Positions 35,747-44,145 of a DNA stretch of 64,000 nucleotides are shown here, piece after piece. Source of the stretch: Proluteimonas flavola (lineage in GTDB: Bacteria > Pseudomonadota > Gammaproteobacteria > Xanthomonadales > Xanthomonadaceae). How positions within the stretch are numbered: position 1 is the stretch's first letter; each line of letters begins with the position of its first letter. Location of the stretch: the NCBI RefSeq assembly GCF_021191705.1, contig NZ_JAIWPU010000033.1, positions 19,727 through 83,726 on the forward strand, written 5' to 3'. The notes under the pieces are model-generated. The model did not search any database. It saw only the letters and a program-made list of their open reading frames with translations, and had not been told where the DNA came from. The position numbers were made by a program, and so were the translations under genes.

Positions 35747-36727
35747 ATGCCAGAACCGACCATGACCGCCATCGCCATCCGTGGTGGCACGGGCGATGCC
35801 GATGCCCTGCATCCGGTGCAACTGCCGCGGCCGGTGCCGAACGATGGCGAAGTGCTGATCCGCGTGCGCGCGGCAGGCATCAATCGCCCCGACATTGCCC
35901 AGCGCGGCGGCAAGTATCCACCGCCGCCCGGCGCGCCCGAGACGCTGGGCCTCGAAGTCGCAGGCGAAATCGTGCGTGACGCGGGACGCTGGAAGGAAGG
36001 AGATCGCGTCTGTGCGCTGCTGGCCGGCGGCGGGTATGCCGAGTACGCCGTGGCCGATGCGCGTCATGTGCTGCCGATCCCGGAGGGCCTCGACTGGGCG
36101 CACGCCGCGGCGCTGCCGGAAACCGTGTTCACCGTGTACGCCAACGTGTTCGAACACGGCGCCCTGCAGCCCGGCGAATGGCTGCTGGTGCACGGCGCGA
36201 CCTCGGGCATCGGTGTGGCTGCGATCCAGATGGCGAAGGCCGCCGGCGCGCACGTGCTGGCGAGCAGTCGCGGTGCGGACAAGGCGGCGCGGACCCACGT
36301 ACTCGGTGCGGACGTCTCGGTCGATACCTCGACGATGGATTTCGGCGCGATCGCCAAGGAACACGGCGGCATCGACGTGGCGCTGGACATGGTCGGCGCG
36401 CCGACGTTCGAAGCCACGCTGGATGCGCTGAACACGAAGGGCCGCATCGTCTACATCGCGACGCTCGGCGGGCCGACGCTGCAGGTGCCGGTGATGCGAC
36501 TCATGCAGAAGCAGGCCGTGATCACCGGCTCCACGCTGCGCCCGCGCAGCGCCGACGAGAAAGCGCGCCTGGCCGTCGCCGTCGAACGCATCGTCTGGCC
36601 GTGGATCGCCGAAGGACGCGTCAACGCGATCATCGATCGCACGTTCCCGCTGACCGAAGCCGGCGCCGCGCATGCGTACCTGGAAAGCGGCGAGCACTTC
36701 GGCAAGGTCGTGCTGGAGGTTGCATGA
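35747..36727 (+). CDS. NAD(P)H:quinone oxidoreductase (zinc-free MDR, PIG3/Qor type)
   Basis: 326 residues. The GroES-like domain reads VLIRVRAAGINRPDIAQRGGKYPPPPGAPETLGLE, and the Rossmann domain has LLVHGATSGIGVAAIQMAKA (about 143-162) and VALDMVGAPTFEATLDAL. Zinc ligands are absent, as in the quinone-reductase branch of the medium-chain dehydrogenases. The cytosolic enzyme reduces quinones or similar electrophiles with NADPH. Its stop overlaps the start of a CIA30-like fragment by ATGA. Confidence 0.9.
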   Translation: MPEPTMTAIAIRGGTGDADALHPVQLPRPVPNDGEVLIRVRAAGINRPDIAQRGGKYPPPPGAPETLGLEVAGEIVRDAGRWKEGDRVCALLAGGGYAEYAVADARHVLPIPEGLDWAHAAALPETVFTVYANVFEHGALQPGEWLLVHGATSGIGVAAIQMAKAAGAHVLASSRGADKAARTHVLGADVSVDTSTMDFGAIAKEHGGIDVALDMVGAPTFEATLDALNTKGRIVYIATLGGPTLQVPVMRLMQKQAVITGSTLRPRSADEKARLAVAVERIVWPWIAEGRVNAIIDRTFPLTEAGAAHAYLESGEHFGKVVLEVA

Positions 36728-36945
36728 GCGCAACGCCCGCAGTGTTTCCCGTCGGCACGATCGACGCGCACTGGATCACGCTCGACGACGACGTGATGGG
36801 CGGACAGTCCAGCACCCGCGTCGAAGTGCGCGAGAGAACGCTGCACTTCACCGGCACCACGCCTGGTGTGGCGACTTCGACACTCGCGTCATCGCCCGGT
36901 CGCGTACGGATGTACGCGCTCTCGCGCTTTCTTGGCCTGCACTGA
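36724..36945 (+). pseudogene. CIA30-domain protein, N-terminal fragment
   Basis: Coupled to the previous gene by ATGA. The first 45 residues (DAHWITLDDDVMGGQSSTRV, TLHFTGTTPG) match the start of CIA30 (complex I intermediate-associated protein 30) domains, normally about 150 residues. After that the coding sequence runs into a dispersed repeat found again at 43.7 kb and stops. The break therefore coincides with the repeat, not with a family boundary. Confidence 0.6.
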
Positions 36946-36998
36946 ACGCCCACACGCGCCGGCGCGACATACGCCGGGATCGTGAACAGCTTCTTACA
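36885..36998 (+). repeat. Dispersed 115-bp repeat, copy 1
   Basis: From CGCGTCATCGCCCGGTCGCG to GATCGTGAACAGCTTCTTAC this matches the copy at 43685-43796 with only a few changes and a 3-base difference. Internal motifs CGGTCGCGTACGGA, CTTGGCCTGCAC and CGCGACATACGCCGGGATCG are shared. It lies at the break of the CIA30-like gene. Confidence 0.8.
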
Positions 36999-37001
36999 AC
37001 G

Positions 37002-37123
37002 GCGGTGTTCGTTGATCGCGCGGGACAGGTGTATCCGGATGGCGTTTCACCAGACGTTCCCGTAGGCCCCGACGATAACGCGATCTCCATCGCTGCAGCG
37101 CGGCTGAAATTGCAGGGACGCCA
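37002..37123 (+). pseudogene. C-terminal fragment of an S41-type peptidase
   Basis: Directly after the dispersed repeat one frame reads AVFVDRAGQVYPDGVSPDVP, then VGPDDNAISIAAARL. The GxVYPDGVxPDxxV pattern followed by a short helix is the usual end of S41 (C-terminal processing type) peptidases. The catalytic domain is absent. With the CIA30 head upstream this looks like the scar of one or two deleted genes. Confidence 0.5.
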
Positions 37124-37245
37124 GGGATGCTCTGAACAAGTCCGCTCCTGCTCGTCATTCCCGCGGAAGCGGGAATCCAGTGCCTTTGCTTGAGGACGCT
37201 GGATTCCCGCTTTCGCGGGAATGACGGACTTGTTCAGAGGATCCC
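37124..37245. repeat. REP doublet / MITE-like element, copy 1
   Basis: Outer arms GGGATGCTCTGAACAAGTCC and its near complement (GGACTTGTTCAGAGGATCCC) enclose two inverted REP cores, CGTCATTCCCGCGGAAGCGG and the matching GGATTCCCGCTTTCGCGGGA. A second copy lies at 58779-58883. Such elements are mobilised by REP-associated tyrosine transposases in related genomes; none is encoded here. Confidence 0.85.
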
Positions 37246-37272
37246 TGGGCGCGAGCGATCTCTCAAGCCGAC

Positions 37273-37599
37273 TCAGGCGCGCGGTGGAGCCCGTTTCGCA
37301 TACCACGCCGCATACGGCGAATTCCTGACCAGATACCGGTTGTAGTCCTGCGCACCATCGATCCACCACACGGGGCCGCGTTCGCCGAGTGCGTGCTTCG
37401 CGGCATCGACCTCGCGGCGCGCTTGCGCCAAGGCGTCTGCGTCATCCGCCTGCTTCGAGTGCTTCACTGCGCGGCGCGCATCCATCAATGCATCGACCAG
37501 GCGTTGGCGCTCCGCGTCGGGCAGGTGCGGATTACTCGCGCGCCACAAGCGTCCACGCACGATCAGATAGCGGCCGTCGGGCGTCATGAGGTGCGGCAT
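37273..37599 (-). CDS. Conserved hypothetical protein
   Basis: 108 residues from the Met at 37599 (MPHLMTPDGRYLIVRGRLWR). It continues with LPDAERQRLVDALMDARRAV, a charged helix and GERGPVWWIDGAQDYNRYLV ending NSPYAAWYAKR. I recognise the pattern as a small conserved protein common in proteobacteria, with no known function. No signal peptide or membrane helix. The longer upstream extension of this frame is a shadow of neighbouring sequence. Confidence 0.7.
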   Translation of the reverse strand: MPHLMTPDGRYLIVRGRLWRASNPHLPDAERQRLVDALMDARRAVKHSKQADDADALAQARREVDAAKHALGERGPVWWIDGAQDYNRYLVRNSPYAAWYAKRAPPRA

Positions 37600-37927
37600 G
37601 CGGTGCGTGGCGTGGTCAGGTGGAGCGCGGAGTCTAGTGTCGCGTCCCGCATCAGATGCCGGTCTGCACTTGCCCTCGGCGCGCATCGCCGCGTTGCCTG
37701 GCTTGCCAAGACGGTCGGTATTGGCTGCGCCAGGCGCCTTGCGCTGCACGCCGATCGCGGCGCGCAGCCTGCGACATCTGATGCGGGACGCGACACGAGG
37801 CATCCGCTTGTGTGCCGGCCGCATGCGCGCTGCGATGCGCGCTTCACGGGATGCGAAGGCGTGCGCGGCGAGGATCTGTGCTCCGGGCCGCGGCTGTAAT
37901 GCGCGGCCGCAACGTACGAGGTCCCGT

Positions 37928-38530
37928 ATGTCCCAGACGAAATCCGTTGCGCTTGAACCTTCCTCCATTGCGACAGCGCTGGCCATCGCCGTGTTCTCGA
38001 CCGCATTGCTCGCCGCGTGTTCGCCCGCCGACGATGCTGCGGAACCGTCCGCCGATGCGCCTGCGATCGCGCCGACACCGACCGCCGCCGACGAGGTCGC
38101 GCCCGAGCCTGCCGCACCTGCGCCGTTGGCTGAGAGCGGCACCGTGGGTGGCGACGGATCGGAGATCGTGCTCGACACCTTGAGCGAAGCCGATCTGAGC
38201 GGCGCGAATCTGGCGGGCGAACTGGCCTGCAGTTTTTCCGAGGATGGCCAGCAGCCGTTGCTGCACGCGATGGGCGTCGTCGGCTCGCAGGATCCCGCGC
38301 AGGGCATCGTGAAAGTCGCCGGTTATGTCGAGCCCGTGCGTGCGCCGGGCGGCTTCGACGGCATGACGCAGAATCCGACATTCACCGGGCAGGGCAAGAC
38401 GATCCGCATCGAAGAAACGGGCGCGGCGATCGGCAGTGGCGAATCGCCGCCGCGTCCGGCCACGCTGACCTATCTGCGCGCCGACGGGGCGAGCCGCACC
38501 CTCGAGGGCCGCTGGCAGTGCGGGCCCTGA
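37928..38530 (+). CDS. Putative lipoprotein of unknown function
   Basis: 200 residues. The leader ends AVFSTALLAAC with lipobox cysteine C31. An Ala/Pro/Asp-rich linker follows and then a compact domain with SGANLAGELACSFSEDGQ, GSQDPAQGIVKVAGYVEPV and YLRADGASRTLEGRWQC. Two later cysteines may pair. No family recognised; probably a periplasmic or outer-membrane lipoprotein. A strong bidirectional terminator follows 36 bases after the stop. Confidence 0.65.
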   Translation: MSQTKSVALEPSSIATALAIAVFSTALLAACSPADDAAEPSADAPAIAPTPTAADEVAPEPAAPAPLAESGTVGGDGSEIVLDTLSEADLSGANLAGELACSFSEDGQQPLLHAMGVVGSQDPAQGIVKVAGYVEPVRAPGGFDGMTQNPTFTGQGKTIRIEETGAAIGSGESPPRPATLTYLRADGASRTLEGRWQCGP

Positions 38531-38565
38531 TGCCGCAGTGACAGCACCGCGGATGTCATGCACCC

Positions 38566-38593
38566 CATCAGGGCAGCTTCGGCTGCCCTGATG
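38566..38593. terminator. Bidirectional terminator with TTCG tetraloop
   Basis: CATCAGGGCAGC, TTCG, GCTGCCCTGATG is a perfect 12-pair stem with a stable tetraloop. It lies between the convergent lipoprotein and esterase genes, just beyond the stop of each. Confidence 0.85.
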
Positions 38594-38596
38594 CTG

Positions 38597-39805
38597 TCAG
38601 TGCCTGTGACGCAGGCAGAACGCGAGGATCAGCGCGGATGCGTCCGGTCCCTTGGCATCGGTGTGGCTGCCTGACGGATCGCCGCCGCTCCAGGCATGAC
38701 CGGCGCCGGCGATCAGCAGGTGCTCGACCCGGACGCGGCCTTCGGCATCGACGAAGGCCGTGTGCGTGCAGTCGCGGCCGTTGACCTTCGTGGTTGCAGT
38801 GACTTCGGCGCGCAGCGGCGCGACCGTCGTGTTGCCGGCGGTGGCATCGGCCACGATCGCGCTGCCGTTGTCGGACCGCACGGTGTGATCGGCGGTGCCG
38901 TGCACGACGATCGTCGGCACGCGCTGCGCACCGGTGTCGGGCAAGATCTCCGGCCGCTTGCTGCGGCCCTGCATCGCGGCGAATGCGCCGGGCACGTCGG
39001 TCGCCGCGCCGAAGGGCAGGCCCGAATGCGCGCCGACGGCCGCGAACACGTCGGGATAGGTGCGGCCGAGAATCACCGCCATCGCCGCGCCGGCGGACAG
39101 GCCGGCGACATAGACGCGGCGCGTGTCCACCCGGTGGCGGCTGGCGATGTCGTCGACGATGCCGGCCAGGATCGCGGGCTCGCCGGCGTCGCGCGCCTGG
39201 TCTTCGCTGCGGAACCAGTTCCAGCATTTCCGACCGTTGTCGCGCGCGGTCTGCGCCGGGTACACCACGATGACGCCGTGTGCATCGGCCAGTGCGTTCA
39301 TGCGCGTGCCGGCCGCGAAGTCAGCAGGCGTCTGCGTGCAGCCGTGCAGCATCATCATCAACGGCGCGGCGGGCGCCTCTGCGGCATCCAGCCCCGGCGG
39401 CACGTACAGCATGTAGCTGCGCGTGCCGGCGTGGTTGCTGTAGCTGTGTTCGGCGGTCGTGCCGCGTGCGGTACGCGTCGTCGGCTCGGCGCCATGCAGA
39501 CGCGCGGTCGAACCGTCCGTCGATGCGGTGCCCGGGGACGTTGCGGCATCGATGGGCGTCGCCTGCGGAATCGCATCCTGCGACGCCAGCAGGCCGGCCT
39601 GCTGCAGCGCAGTCTGGACTGTCTTCTGCACGCCGGTCGCACTGCCATCGGCGCGGATGCCCGCGGATGCCAACGCATCCTGGATGGTGCGCTGGATCTG
39701 CTGTGCACCTGCGGATCCGCGGGTCGGCATGGATTGGGGAACCAGCGCGGTCAGCGCTGGCACGTGCCGACGGAACAGGGAACTGAAGGATTTCACGGGA
39801 GGCAC
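38597..39805 (-). CDS. Esterase of the PHB-depolymerase family
   Basis: 402 residues. The domain begins near YMLYVPPGLD. LMMMLHGCTQTPADFAAGTR (about 149-168) is the oxyanion region, VYVAGLSAGAAM carries the nucleophile Ser237, and the C-terminal AGHAWSGG gives the His. This is the poly(3-hydroxybutyrate) depolymerase-like esterase family, which includes feruloyl and acetyl-xylan esterases. The first 100 residues are Ala/Gln-rich, with repeats of IQxxLxxAGI type, and no clear signal peptide. The substrate is unknown. Confidence 0.85.
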   Translation of the reverse strand: MPPVKSFSSLFRRHVPALTALVPQSMPTRGSAGAQQIQRTIQDALASAGIRADGSATGVQKTVQTALQQAGLLASQDAIPQATPIDAATSPGTASTDGSTARLHGAEPTTRTARGTTAEHSYSNHAGTRSYMLYVPPGLDAAEAPAAPLMMMLHGCTQTPADFAAGTRMNALADAHGVIVVYPAQTARDNGRKCWNWFRSEDQARDAGEPAILAGIVDDIASRHRVDTRRVYVAGLSAGAAMAVILGRTYPDVFAAVGAHSGLPFGAATDVPGAFAAMQGRSKRPEILPDTGAQRVPTIVVHGTADHTVRSDNGSAIVADATAGNTTVAPLRAEVTATTKVNGRDCTHTAFVDAEGRVRVEHLLIAGAGHAWSGGDPSGSHTDAKGPDASALILAFCLRHRH

Positions 39806-39917
39806 CAGGCGGCGAGGGGAGTCCGCTGGACCAGCCTACGGCCGGGCGTGTGAGCGGATGATGCAGCGCAACAAACGGGCCTGAACGGCTCATGCAGCGT
39901 TTCACCCCGGCCCGATG

Positions 39918-39947
39918 GCGAGACGGGGCCCGAAAGCCCCGCCTCGC
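39918..39947 (-). terminator. Hairpin after the stress protein gene
   Basis: GCGAG-A-CGGGGC, loop CCGAAA, GCCCCG-C-CTCGC forms an 11-pair stem with one mismatch, 10 bases past the stop of the minus-strand gene at 39957. No T-run. Confidence 0.6.
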
Positions 39948-39956
39948 ACATCCCGA

Positions 39957-40496
39957 TCAGGGCGAGACGCGCCCTTCGATCGAATCGTCGAGCGTCCTGC
40001 CGATCGCGGCACCGACGACCATCTTCGACGCGGCGACGAAATCGCCGTGCTTGTTGTCCCAGTAGTAGCCGCCGGTCGGCCTGACCTGGATCACGGTGAT
40101 GCGCGGGTCGTCCTTGCCCCCGGTGAACCAGGTTTTCATGATCGGGTTCCACAGGTCCTCGATGCGCTGGCGGTCGCGGCTGATCGTCGCGTGGCCGTCG
40201 AGCGCAAGAAAGCCCGAGTGCTTCGACGCCTGGAAGTACAGGCGCACCGCAGGATCGGCTTCGATCTCGCCGTTCTTGTGGCTGTCGGACGCGCTGAGGA
40301 ACCACAGCGCGCCGGCTTCGTCGGCTTCCTCGATCGCCATCGGCCGCGTGCCGCCGGTCTCGCTGCCGGACAGCGGCGTGGTGCAGAAGAAGCACGACTC
40401 GGCATCTTTCGTCATTTCCCGGATGCGGGCGACGGCGTCGGTGCCGGCGAGGTCTTCGCGGTTGTGTTCGGACTGGTTGCGGTTGATCGAATCCAT
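39957..40496 (-). CDS. General stress protein 26-type flavin-binding split-barrel protein
   Basis: 179 residues of the pyridoxamine 5'-phosphate oxidase-like fold. CFFCTTPLSG, RPMAIEEADEAGALWFLSA, DPAVRLYFQASKHSGFLALD and RIEDLWNPIMKTWFTGGKDDP are characteristic of general stress protein 26-like proteins, which bind FMN or FAD in the cytosol and are induced by stress. No partner gene is evident. It precedes a small membrane protein on the same strand. Confidence 0.85.
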   Translation of the reverse strand: MDSINRNQSEHNREDLAGTDAVARIREMTKDAESCFFCTTPLSGSETGGTRPMAIEEADEAGALWFLSASDSHKNGEIEADPAVRLYFQASKHSGFLALDGHATISRDRQRIEDLWNPIMKTWFTGGKDDPRITVIQVRPTGGYYWDNKHGDFVAASKMVVGAAIGRTLDDSIEGRVSP

Positions 40497-40571
40497 CGGT
40501 GTCCCCGGAAGATGGGTTGAGAAACCGCGACCCGTGCCTCGACGACACGGGTCGCGGGACAGGCCAGAGCG

Positions 40572-40775
40572 TCAGTGCGCGCTGGCACCCGGCGTCGGTG
40601 TCGCGGCGTCACGGGACGCGTGCTGCGCGTCGTCGGAGTCGCTGGTCGCCAGTGGGCGGTCGAAGGTGTCGGACGTGTCGTCGTCGAGCGTGGGTGCAGC
40701 AGACGACCGGCGCTGCCAGGCCTGGTGGGCGAAGTAGCCGAGCGCGCCAATGGCGGCGATTCTGAGAAGTCCCAT
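40572..40775 (-). CDS. Small single-helix membrane protein, paralogue of the one at 43.3 kb
   Basis: 67 residues: MGLLRIAAIGALGYFAHQAW, then a basic QRR and an acidic, Ser/Thr/Asp-rich disordered tail. The N-terminus is like that of the protein at 43272-43499 (MKMLRIVAAGAVSYFAYRAW). One membrane helix is followed by a cytosolic or periplasmic tail. Function unknown; it may be a stress-linked small protein, given its neighbour. Confidence 0.6.
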   Translation of the reverse strand: MGLLRIAAIGALGYFAHQAWQRRSSAAPTLDDDTSDTFDRPLATSDSDDAQHASRDAATPTPGASAH

Positions 40776-41210
40776 GGGGTATGTCCTGTTGTGAGGAATG
40801 GGGGCGCGACGGAGTCAGTCCGGCGCGCGTTGTGAACTGGAAGGCGCGGGATTGGATGCGTCGTCGGCACCCCGTGGCACGCGGGATGGCAACACGTCTT
40901 CTCCGGGCGTTGCATCGTCATGTCGCGGCGTCTGGACAGATGGCATCTGCACTGTCTCTGGATCGCGTCGAACGGGGGTGCGCGGCATGCTCGGTCTCAT
41001 CGTGGCTGGAGCACGCGACGCTGCATGGCGCGGCGTGAATCCCAGGCGAGTCCAGGGCATTCATCCGCGCTTGCGGTCGGCGTGGACAGGCGCGCTTCAC
41101 CTGCGCCGCGGCGGTGTGATGGGCAAGCGGGACAGCGCCGCTCCGGATCGTCACCCATCGATGCCTACCGGTTCGCGTCGCGCGGACGTGCGACGGCGTG
41201 CCCGGCAGCC
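40776..41210. other. Intergenic stretch without a supported gene
   Basis: Several frames are open because of the high GC content, but none has a ribosome site, a family resemblance or plausible composition. No repeat or hairpin stands out. Confidence 0.5.
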
Positions 41211-41831
41211 TCAGCCGTAACGCGCGAGGAACATGTCGACCGCGCCTTCCGCCACCTGGCGCCGGTGCGTGGCATCGAGCGCCGGTTGGCCCATCGACAT
41301 CTGCGGCCAAAACGCGAAGCCCTTCACCAGCGACTGCAGCTGGTGCGAGGCGAACAGCGGGTCGTCGGTTTTCAAGCGGCCATCGCTGGCGGCGGCGCGC
41401 ACCCAGGTGGTGATGCCTTCCTCGCGATCGCCGAGGCGTTCGAGCATCTGCCGTGCGAGTTCCGGCGAATGCAGACCAGCAGCGATGGCGACGCGGGCGA
41501 GGTCGACGAAGTGCGGGTCGTCGAGCAAGCGCAGTTTCTGGTCGACCAGTTCCATCAGCTGCGCGCGCAGCGGCCGGTCGGCGCGGTAAGCCAGGTCGGG
41601 CCCGCCGACGCCGCGCGCGAACATTTCTTCGAGGATGCGCAGGAACAGCGCGTCCTTGCTCGGGAAGTGGTTGTAGACGGTGCGCTTGGACACGCCGGCC
41701 GCCGCGGCGATGCGGTCCATCGTCGTCGCCTCGAAGCCGGCGGCGCGGAATTCGGCCACGGCCGCCTCGAGGATCGCCGCGTGTTTGCGGTCGGTCAGGC
41801 GGGTCGGGGTGTCGTCGGATCCGGACATCAC
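41211..41831 (-). CDS. TetR-family repressor
   Basis: 206 residues. The N-terminal helix-turn-helix reads AILEAAVAEFRAAGFEATTM followed by DRIAAAAGVSKRTVYNHFPSKDALF, the textbook TetR pattern. The ligand domain (MELVDQKLRLLDDPHFVDLA) resembles the AefR-like C-terminal group. It is divergent from an MBL-fold hydrolase gene 67 bases away and probably represses both. Confidence 0.92.
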   Translation of the reverse strand: MMSGSDDTPTRLTDRKHAAILEAAVAEFRAAGFEATTMDRIAAAAGVSKRTVYNHFPSKDALFLRILEEMFARGVGGPDLAYRADRPLRAQLMELVDQKLRLLDDPHFVDLARVAIAAGLHSPELARQMLERLGDREEGITTWVRAAASDGRLKTDDPLFASHQLQSLVKGFAFWPQMSMGQPALDATHRRQVAEGAVDMFLARYG

Positions 41832-41835
41832 ACAA

Positions 41836-41890
41836 GTTTACACCGGGGGGTTTACTTTCCGGGCCCGATAATTACACTGCACGGTGTAGT
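41836..41890. promoter_or_regulatory. TetR operator candidate
   Basis: TACAC-TGCACG-GTGTA at 41873-41888 is an inverted repeat with five-base arms. A related half-site (TTTACACC) lies at about 41837 and is followed by TTTAC. Both fall in the 67-base gap between the divergent TetR and hydrolase genes and could overlap both promoters. Confidence 0.55.
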
Positions 41891-41898
41891 TCCTGGCC

Positions 41899-43065
41899 AT
41901 GGATCCTGCGATGCCCGCGACCTCTTCCGCCAAGCCGCGTCGCCGGATCCCGCGTCGCCTGGTCCTGTCGATCCTGTTCCTTTTCGGAATCCTCGCCGTG
42001 AGTGCCTGCGCCCTGTCGTTCGTCCGTACCAGTCAGCCCGTCGCCGATCATCCGGCCTCGCCGCAATCGGCCGAGGGCCGCTTCCGCAATCCGCTGCCGC
42101 GTCCGCCGATGGGCCTCGCGAACGGCGCGAAGCTGTGGTGGGACTTCATGTTCAACAAGCCCGGCGGCACCACGCCGCCGCTGCCCACACCGGTGCTGCC
42201 ATTGACGCGCGCCGAGCTGGACGCCGCACCGGACCGCAGCCTGTATCGCCTCGGCCATTCGACGCTGCTGATCAAGCTGCGCGGCGGGTTCTGGATCACC
42301 GATCCGGTGTTCGCCGAACGCGCCTCGCCGGTGTCGTTCGCCGGCCCGAAGCGCTGGCACGCGCCGCCGATCGCGCTCGAGGATCTGCCGCCGCTGCGTG
42401 GCGTGGTGCTGTCGCACGATCACTACGACCATCTCGACCGCGAGACCGTCGTCGCACTGGCGCAACGCACCGAGGTCTTCCTCGCACCGCTCGGCGTCGG
42501 CGATCGCCTCGTCGCGTGGGGCGTGCCGCAGGACAAGGTGCGCCAGTTCGACTGGTGGCAATCGGCGGAGATCGACGGCCTCCGCTTCACCGCGACACCG
42601 GCGCAGCATTTCTCCGGTCGCGGCCTGTTCGATTCCGACCGCACGCTGTGGGCATCGTGGGTGATCGAGGATTCATCGACCACCGCGGACGCCGCCGGCC
42701 TGAAACTGTTCTTCAGCGGCGACACCGGCTACTTCGACGGTTTCGTCGAGATCGGCCGGCGCTTCGGACCCTTCGATGTCGCGGCCCTGGAAACCGGCGC
42801 CTACGACCGCCGTTGGGCCTTCGTACACATGCAGCCCGAGCAGACCGTGCAGGCGCACCTCGACCTGCAGGCGCGCGTGCTGCTGCCAGTGCACAACGGC
42901 ACCTTCGATCTTGCGATGCACGCCTGGGACGACCCGTTCGAACGCGTCAGTGCGATCGCCGCCGACCGTGGTGTCGACCTCGCCACACCGCGTATGGGCG
43001 AACGCGTCGACCTGAAAGCGCCGCAGCCCGGCAGCGCGTGGTGGCGGGAGATGCGGCGCGATTAA
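41899..43065 (+). CDS. Membrane-anchored MBL-fold metallohydrolase (NAPE-PLD/UlaG-like)
   Basis: 388 residues. A basic N-terminus and hydrophobic segment (LVLSILFLFGILAVSAC) may be a membrane anchor or lipoprotein signal. The catalytic domain has LGHSTLLIKLRGGFWITDPVF, the metal motif SHDHYDHLD (H173, H175, D177, H178), TPAQHFSGRG, FSGDTGYFDGF and LPVHNGTFDLA. This arrangement is that of the beta-lactamase-superfamily branch with NAPE-hydrolysing phospholipase D. It likely acts on phospholipids or related compounds at the envelope and seems controlled by the divergent TetR. Confidence 0.88.
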   Translation: MDPAMPATSSAKPRRRIPRRLVLSILFLFGILAVSACALSFVRTSQPVADHPASPQSAEGRFRNPLPRPPMGLANGAKLWWDFMFNKPGGTTPPLPTPVLPLTRAELDAAPDRSLYRLGHSTLLIKLRGGFWITDPVFAERASPVSFAGPKRWHAPPIALEDLPPLRGVVLSHDHYDHLDRETVVALAQRTEVFLAPLGVGDRLVAWGVPQDKVRQFDWWQSAEIDGLRFTATPAQHFSGRGLFDSDRTLWASWVIEDSSTTADAAGLKLFFSGDTGYFDGFVEIGRRFGPFDVAALETGAYDRRWAFVHMQPEQTVQAHLDLQARVLLPVHNGTFDLAMHAWDDPFERVSAIAADRGVDLATPRMGERVDLKAPQPGSAWWREMRRD

Positions 43066-43271
43066 GGCCGCGTCGCCGCGTGAGCAGGGACAGGCCGACG
43101 GCATCGACGCGGATTCCGGATCGATCGGCTTGCGCGGTGCGTACGCGGGCTAGAGGATCCGGCCTACGACCGGGCGTTCTGCCCTTGGGAATTGCAGGCA
43201 TGTATCGCGGCGGACGGCGATGGCGGATCACACGCGCGCATCGCGCTTTGCCCATCGCCACCAGCGGACGG

Positions 43272-43499
43272 TCAGGGAGCGCCGAAGCCCGGGCTCGAGT
43301 GCGACGCGCTGCGTGGCAGCGACGTATCGAGGTCCTCGTCGATCAACGGATCCCCATGCGGTGCAGTACGGGTGCCGTCGTCAGGCAACGCGTGCACATC
43401 CTGCCGTGGCAGGGGCGCCTTCCCGTCGCGATTGCGCTTCCAGGCGCGATACGCAAAATAGCTCACCGCGCCTGCGGCGACGATTCTCAGCATTTTCAT
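43272..43499 (-). CDS. Small single-helix membrane protein
   Basis: 75 residues: MKMLRIVAAGAVSYFAYRAW with basic KRNRDGK after it, then a disordered tail with ALPDDGTRTAPHGDP. I chose the Met at 43499 since the paralogue at 40572-40775 starts in the same way. No known function. The two copies lie 2.7 kb apart on the same strand. The gap 43066-43271 shows no gene. Confidence 0.6.
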   Translation of the reverse strand: MKMLRIVAAGAVSYFAYRAWKRNRDGKAPLPRQDVHALPDDGTRTAPHGDPLIDEDLDTSLPRSASHSSPGFGAP

Positions 43500-43684
43500 C
43501 GGGGTCTCCAGCGGTCGGGGAGAACAGGTTGGCGACGGAGGGGTGAGCCGCACGTGACTCCCGCCACCCGGCATCGAACGGCGCCGCACGACAGGGCGCC
43601 GTGAGAACCTGTTCACGATCCCGCCGCACGTCGCGTGGTCGCGTTGCGGCCACCCTGCGGGCCGGGCCAGTGGACGTGCAGACC

Positions 43685-43796
43685 CGCGTCATCGCTCGGT
43701 CGCGTACGGACGTACGCGCTCTCGCGCTTCCTTGGCCTGCACGCCCACACGCTCCGGCGCGACATACGCCGGGATCGTGAACAAGTGCTTACACTG
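43685..43796 (+). repeat. Dispersed 115-bp repeat, copy 2
   Basis: Matches 36885-36998. Just upstream, at about 43600-43630, a related segment runs in inverted orientation (complement of GATCGTGAACAGGTTCTCAC), so this locus carries a long imperfect palindrome. The copy ends 14 bases before the next gene and may supply its promoter or leader. Confidence 0.75.
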
Positions 43797-43809
43797 CGAC
43801 GCCCTGTCC

Positions 43810-44145
43810 ATGGAACACCGCATGCCGCCTCGTCCGATGTCCACCACCGGCCGCATCTTCGCCGCCGCGGCGTTCTTCGAGGCGCTCACCTGGGCCGGCC
43901 TGCTGATCGGCATGCTGCTCAAGTACGGCACGCAGACCACCGAACTCGGCGTGTGGTTCTTCGGTCGCCTGCATGGCGTTGCGTTTCTGATCTATCTCGT
44001 GGTCAGCCTGTTCGCATGGATCCGTCTGCGTTGGCCGCTGTGGGCGGTGCTGGTCGCGGTGTTCGCCGCGATTCCGCCGTTGCTGACTATTCCGGTGGAG
44101 ATGTGGTTCCGGCGGCGCGGCCTGCTCTCGGCGTCCCGCGACTGA
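43810..44145 (+). CDS. DUF3817-like membrane protein
   Basis: 111 residues. STTGRIFAAAAFFEALTWAGLLIGMLLKY, then GRLHGVAFLIYLVVSLFAWI and AVLVAVFAAIPPLLTIPVEMWFRRRGLL give three membrane helices. The E-A-L-T-W and GxxHGxxF motifs are those of DUF3817 proteins of unknown function. A later Met at 43837 is also possible as start. Confidence 0.75.
   Translation: MEHRMPPRPMSTTGRIFAAAAFFEALTWAGLLIGMLLKYGTQTTELGVWFFGRLHGVAFLIYLVVSLFAWIRLRWPLWAVLVAVFAAIPPLLTIPVEMWFRRRGLLSASRD

Noticed and set aside
36885..37245. A CRISPR array, suggested by the several repeats close together
   Set aside because: The units are palindromic REP-type cores and a longer dispersed repeat, not short regularly spaced direct repeats with spacers.
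40776..41210. Open frames in both strands of the gap before the TetR gene
   Set aside because: Arg/Pro-rich translations without conserved blocks; no start signals.
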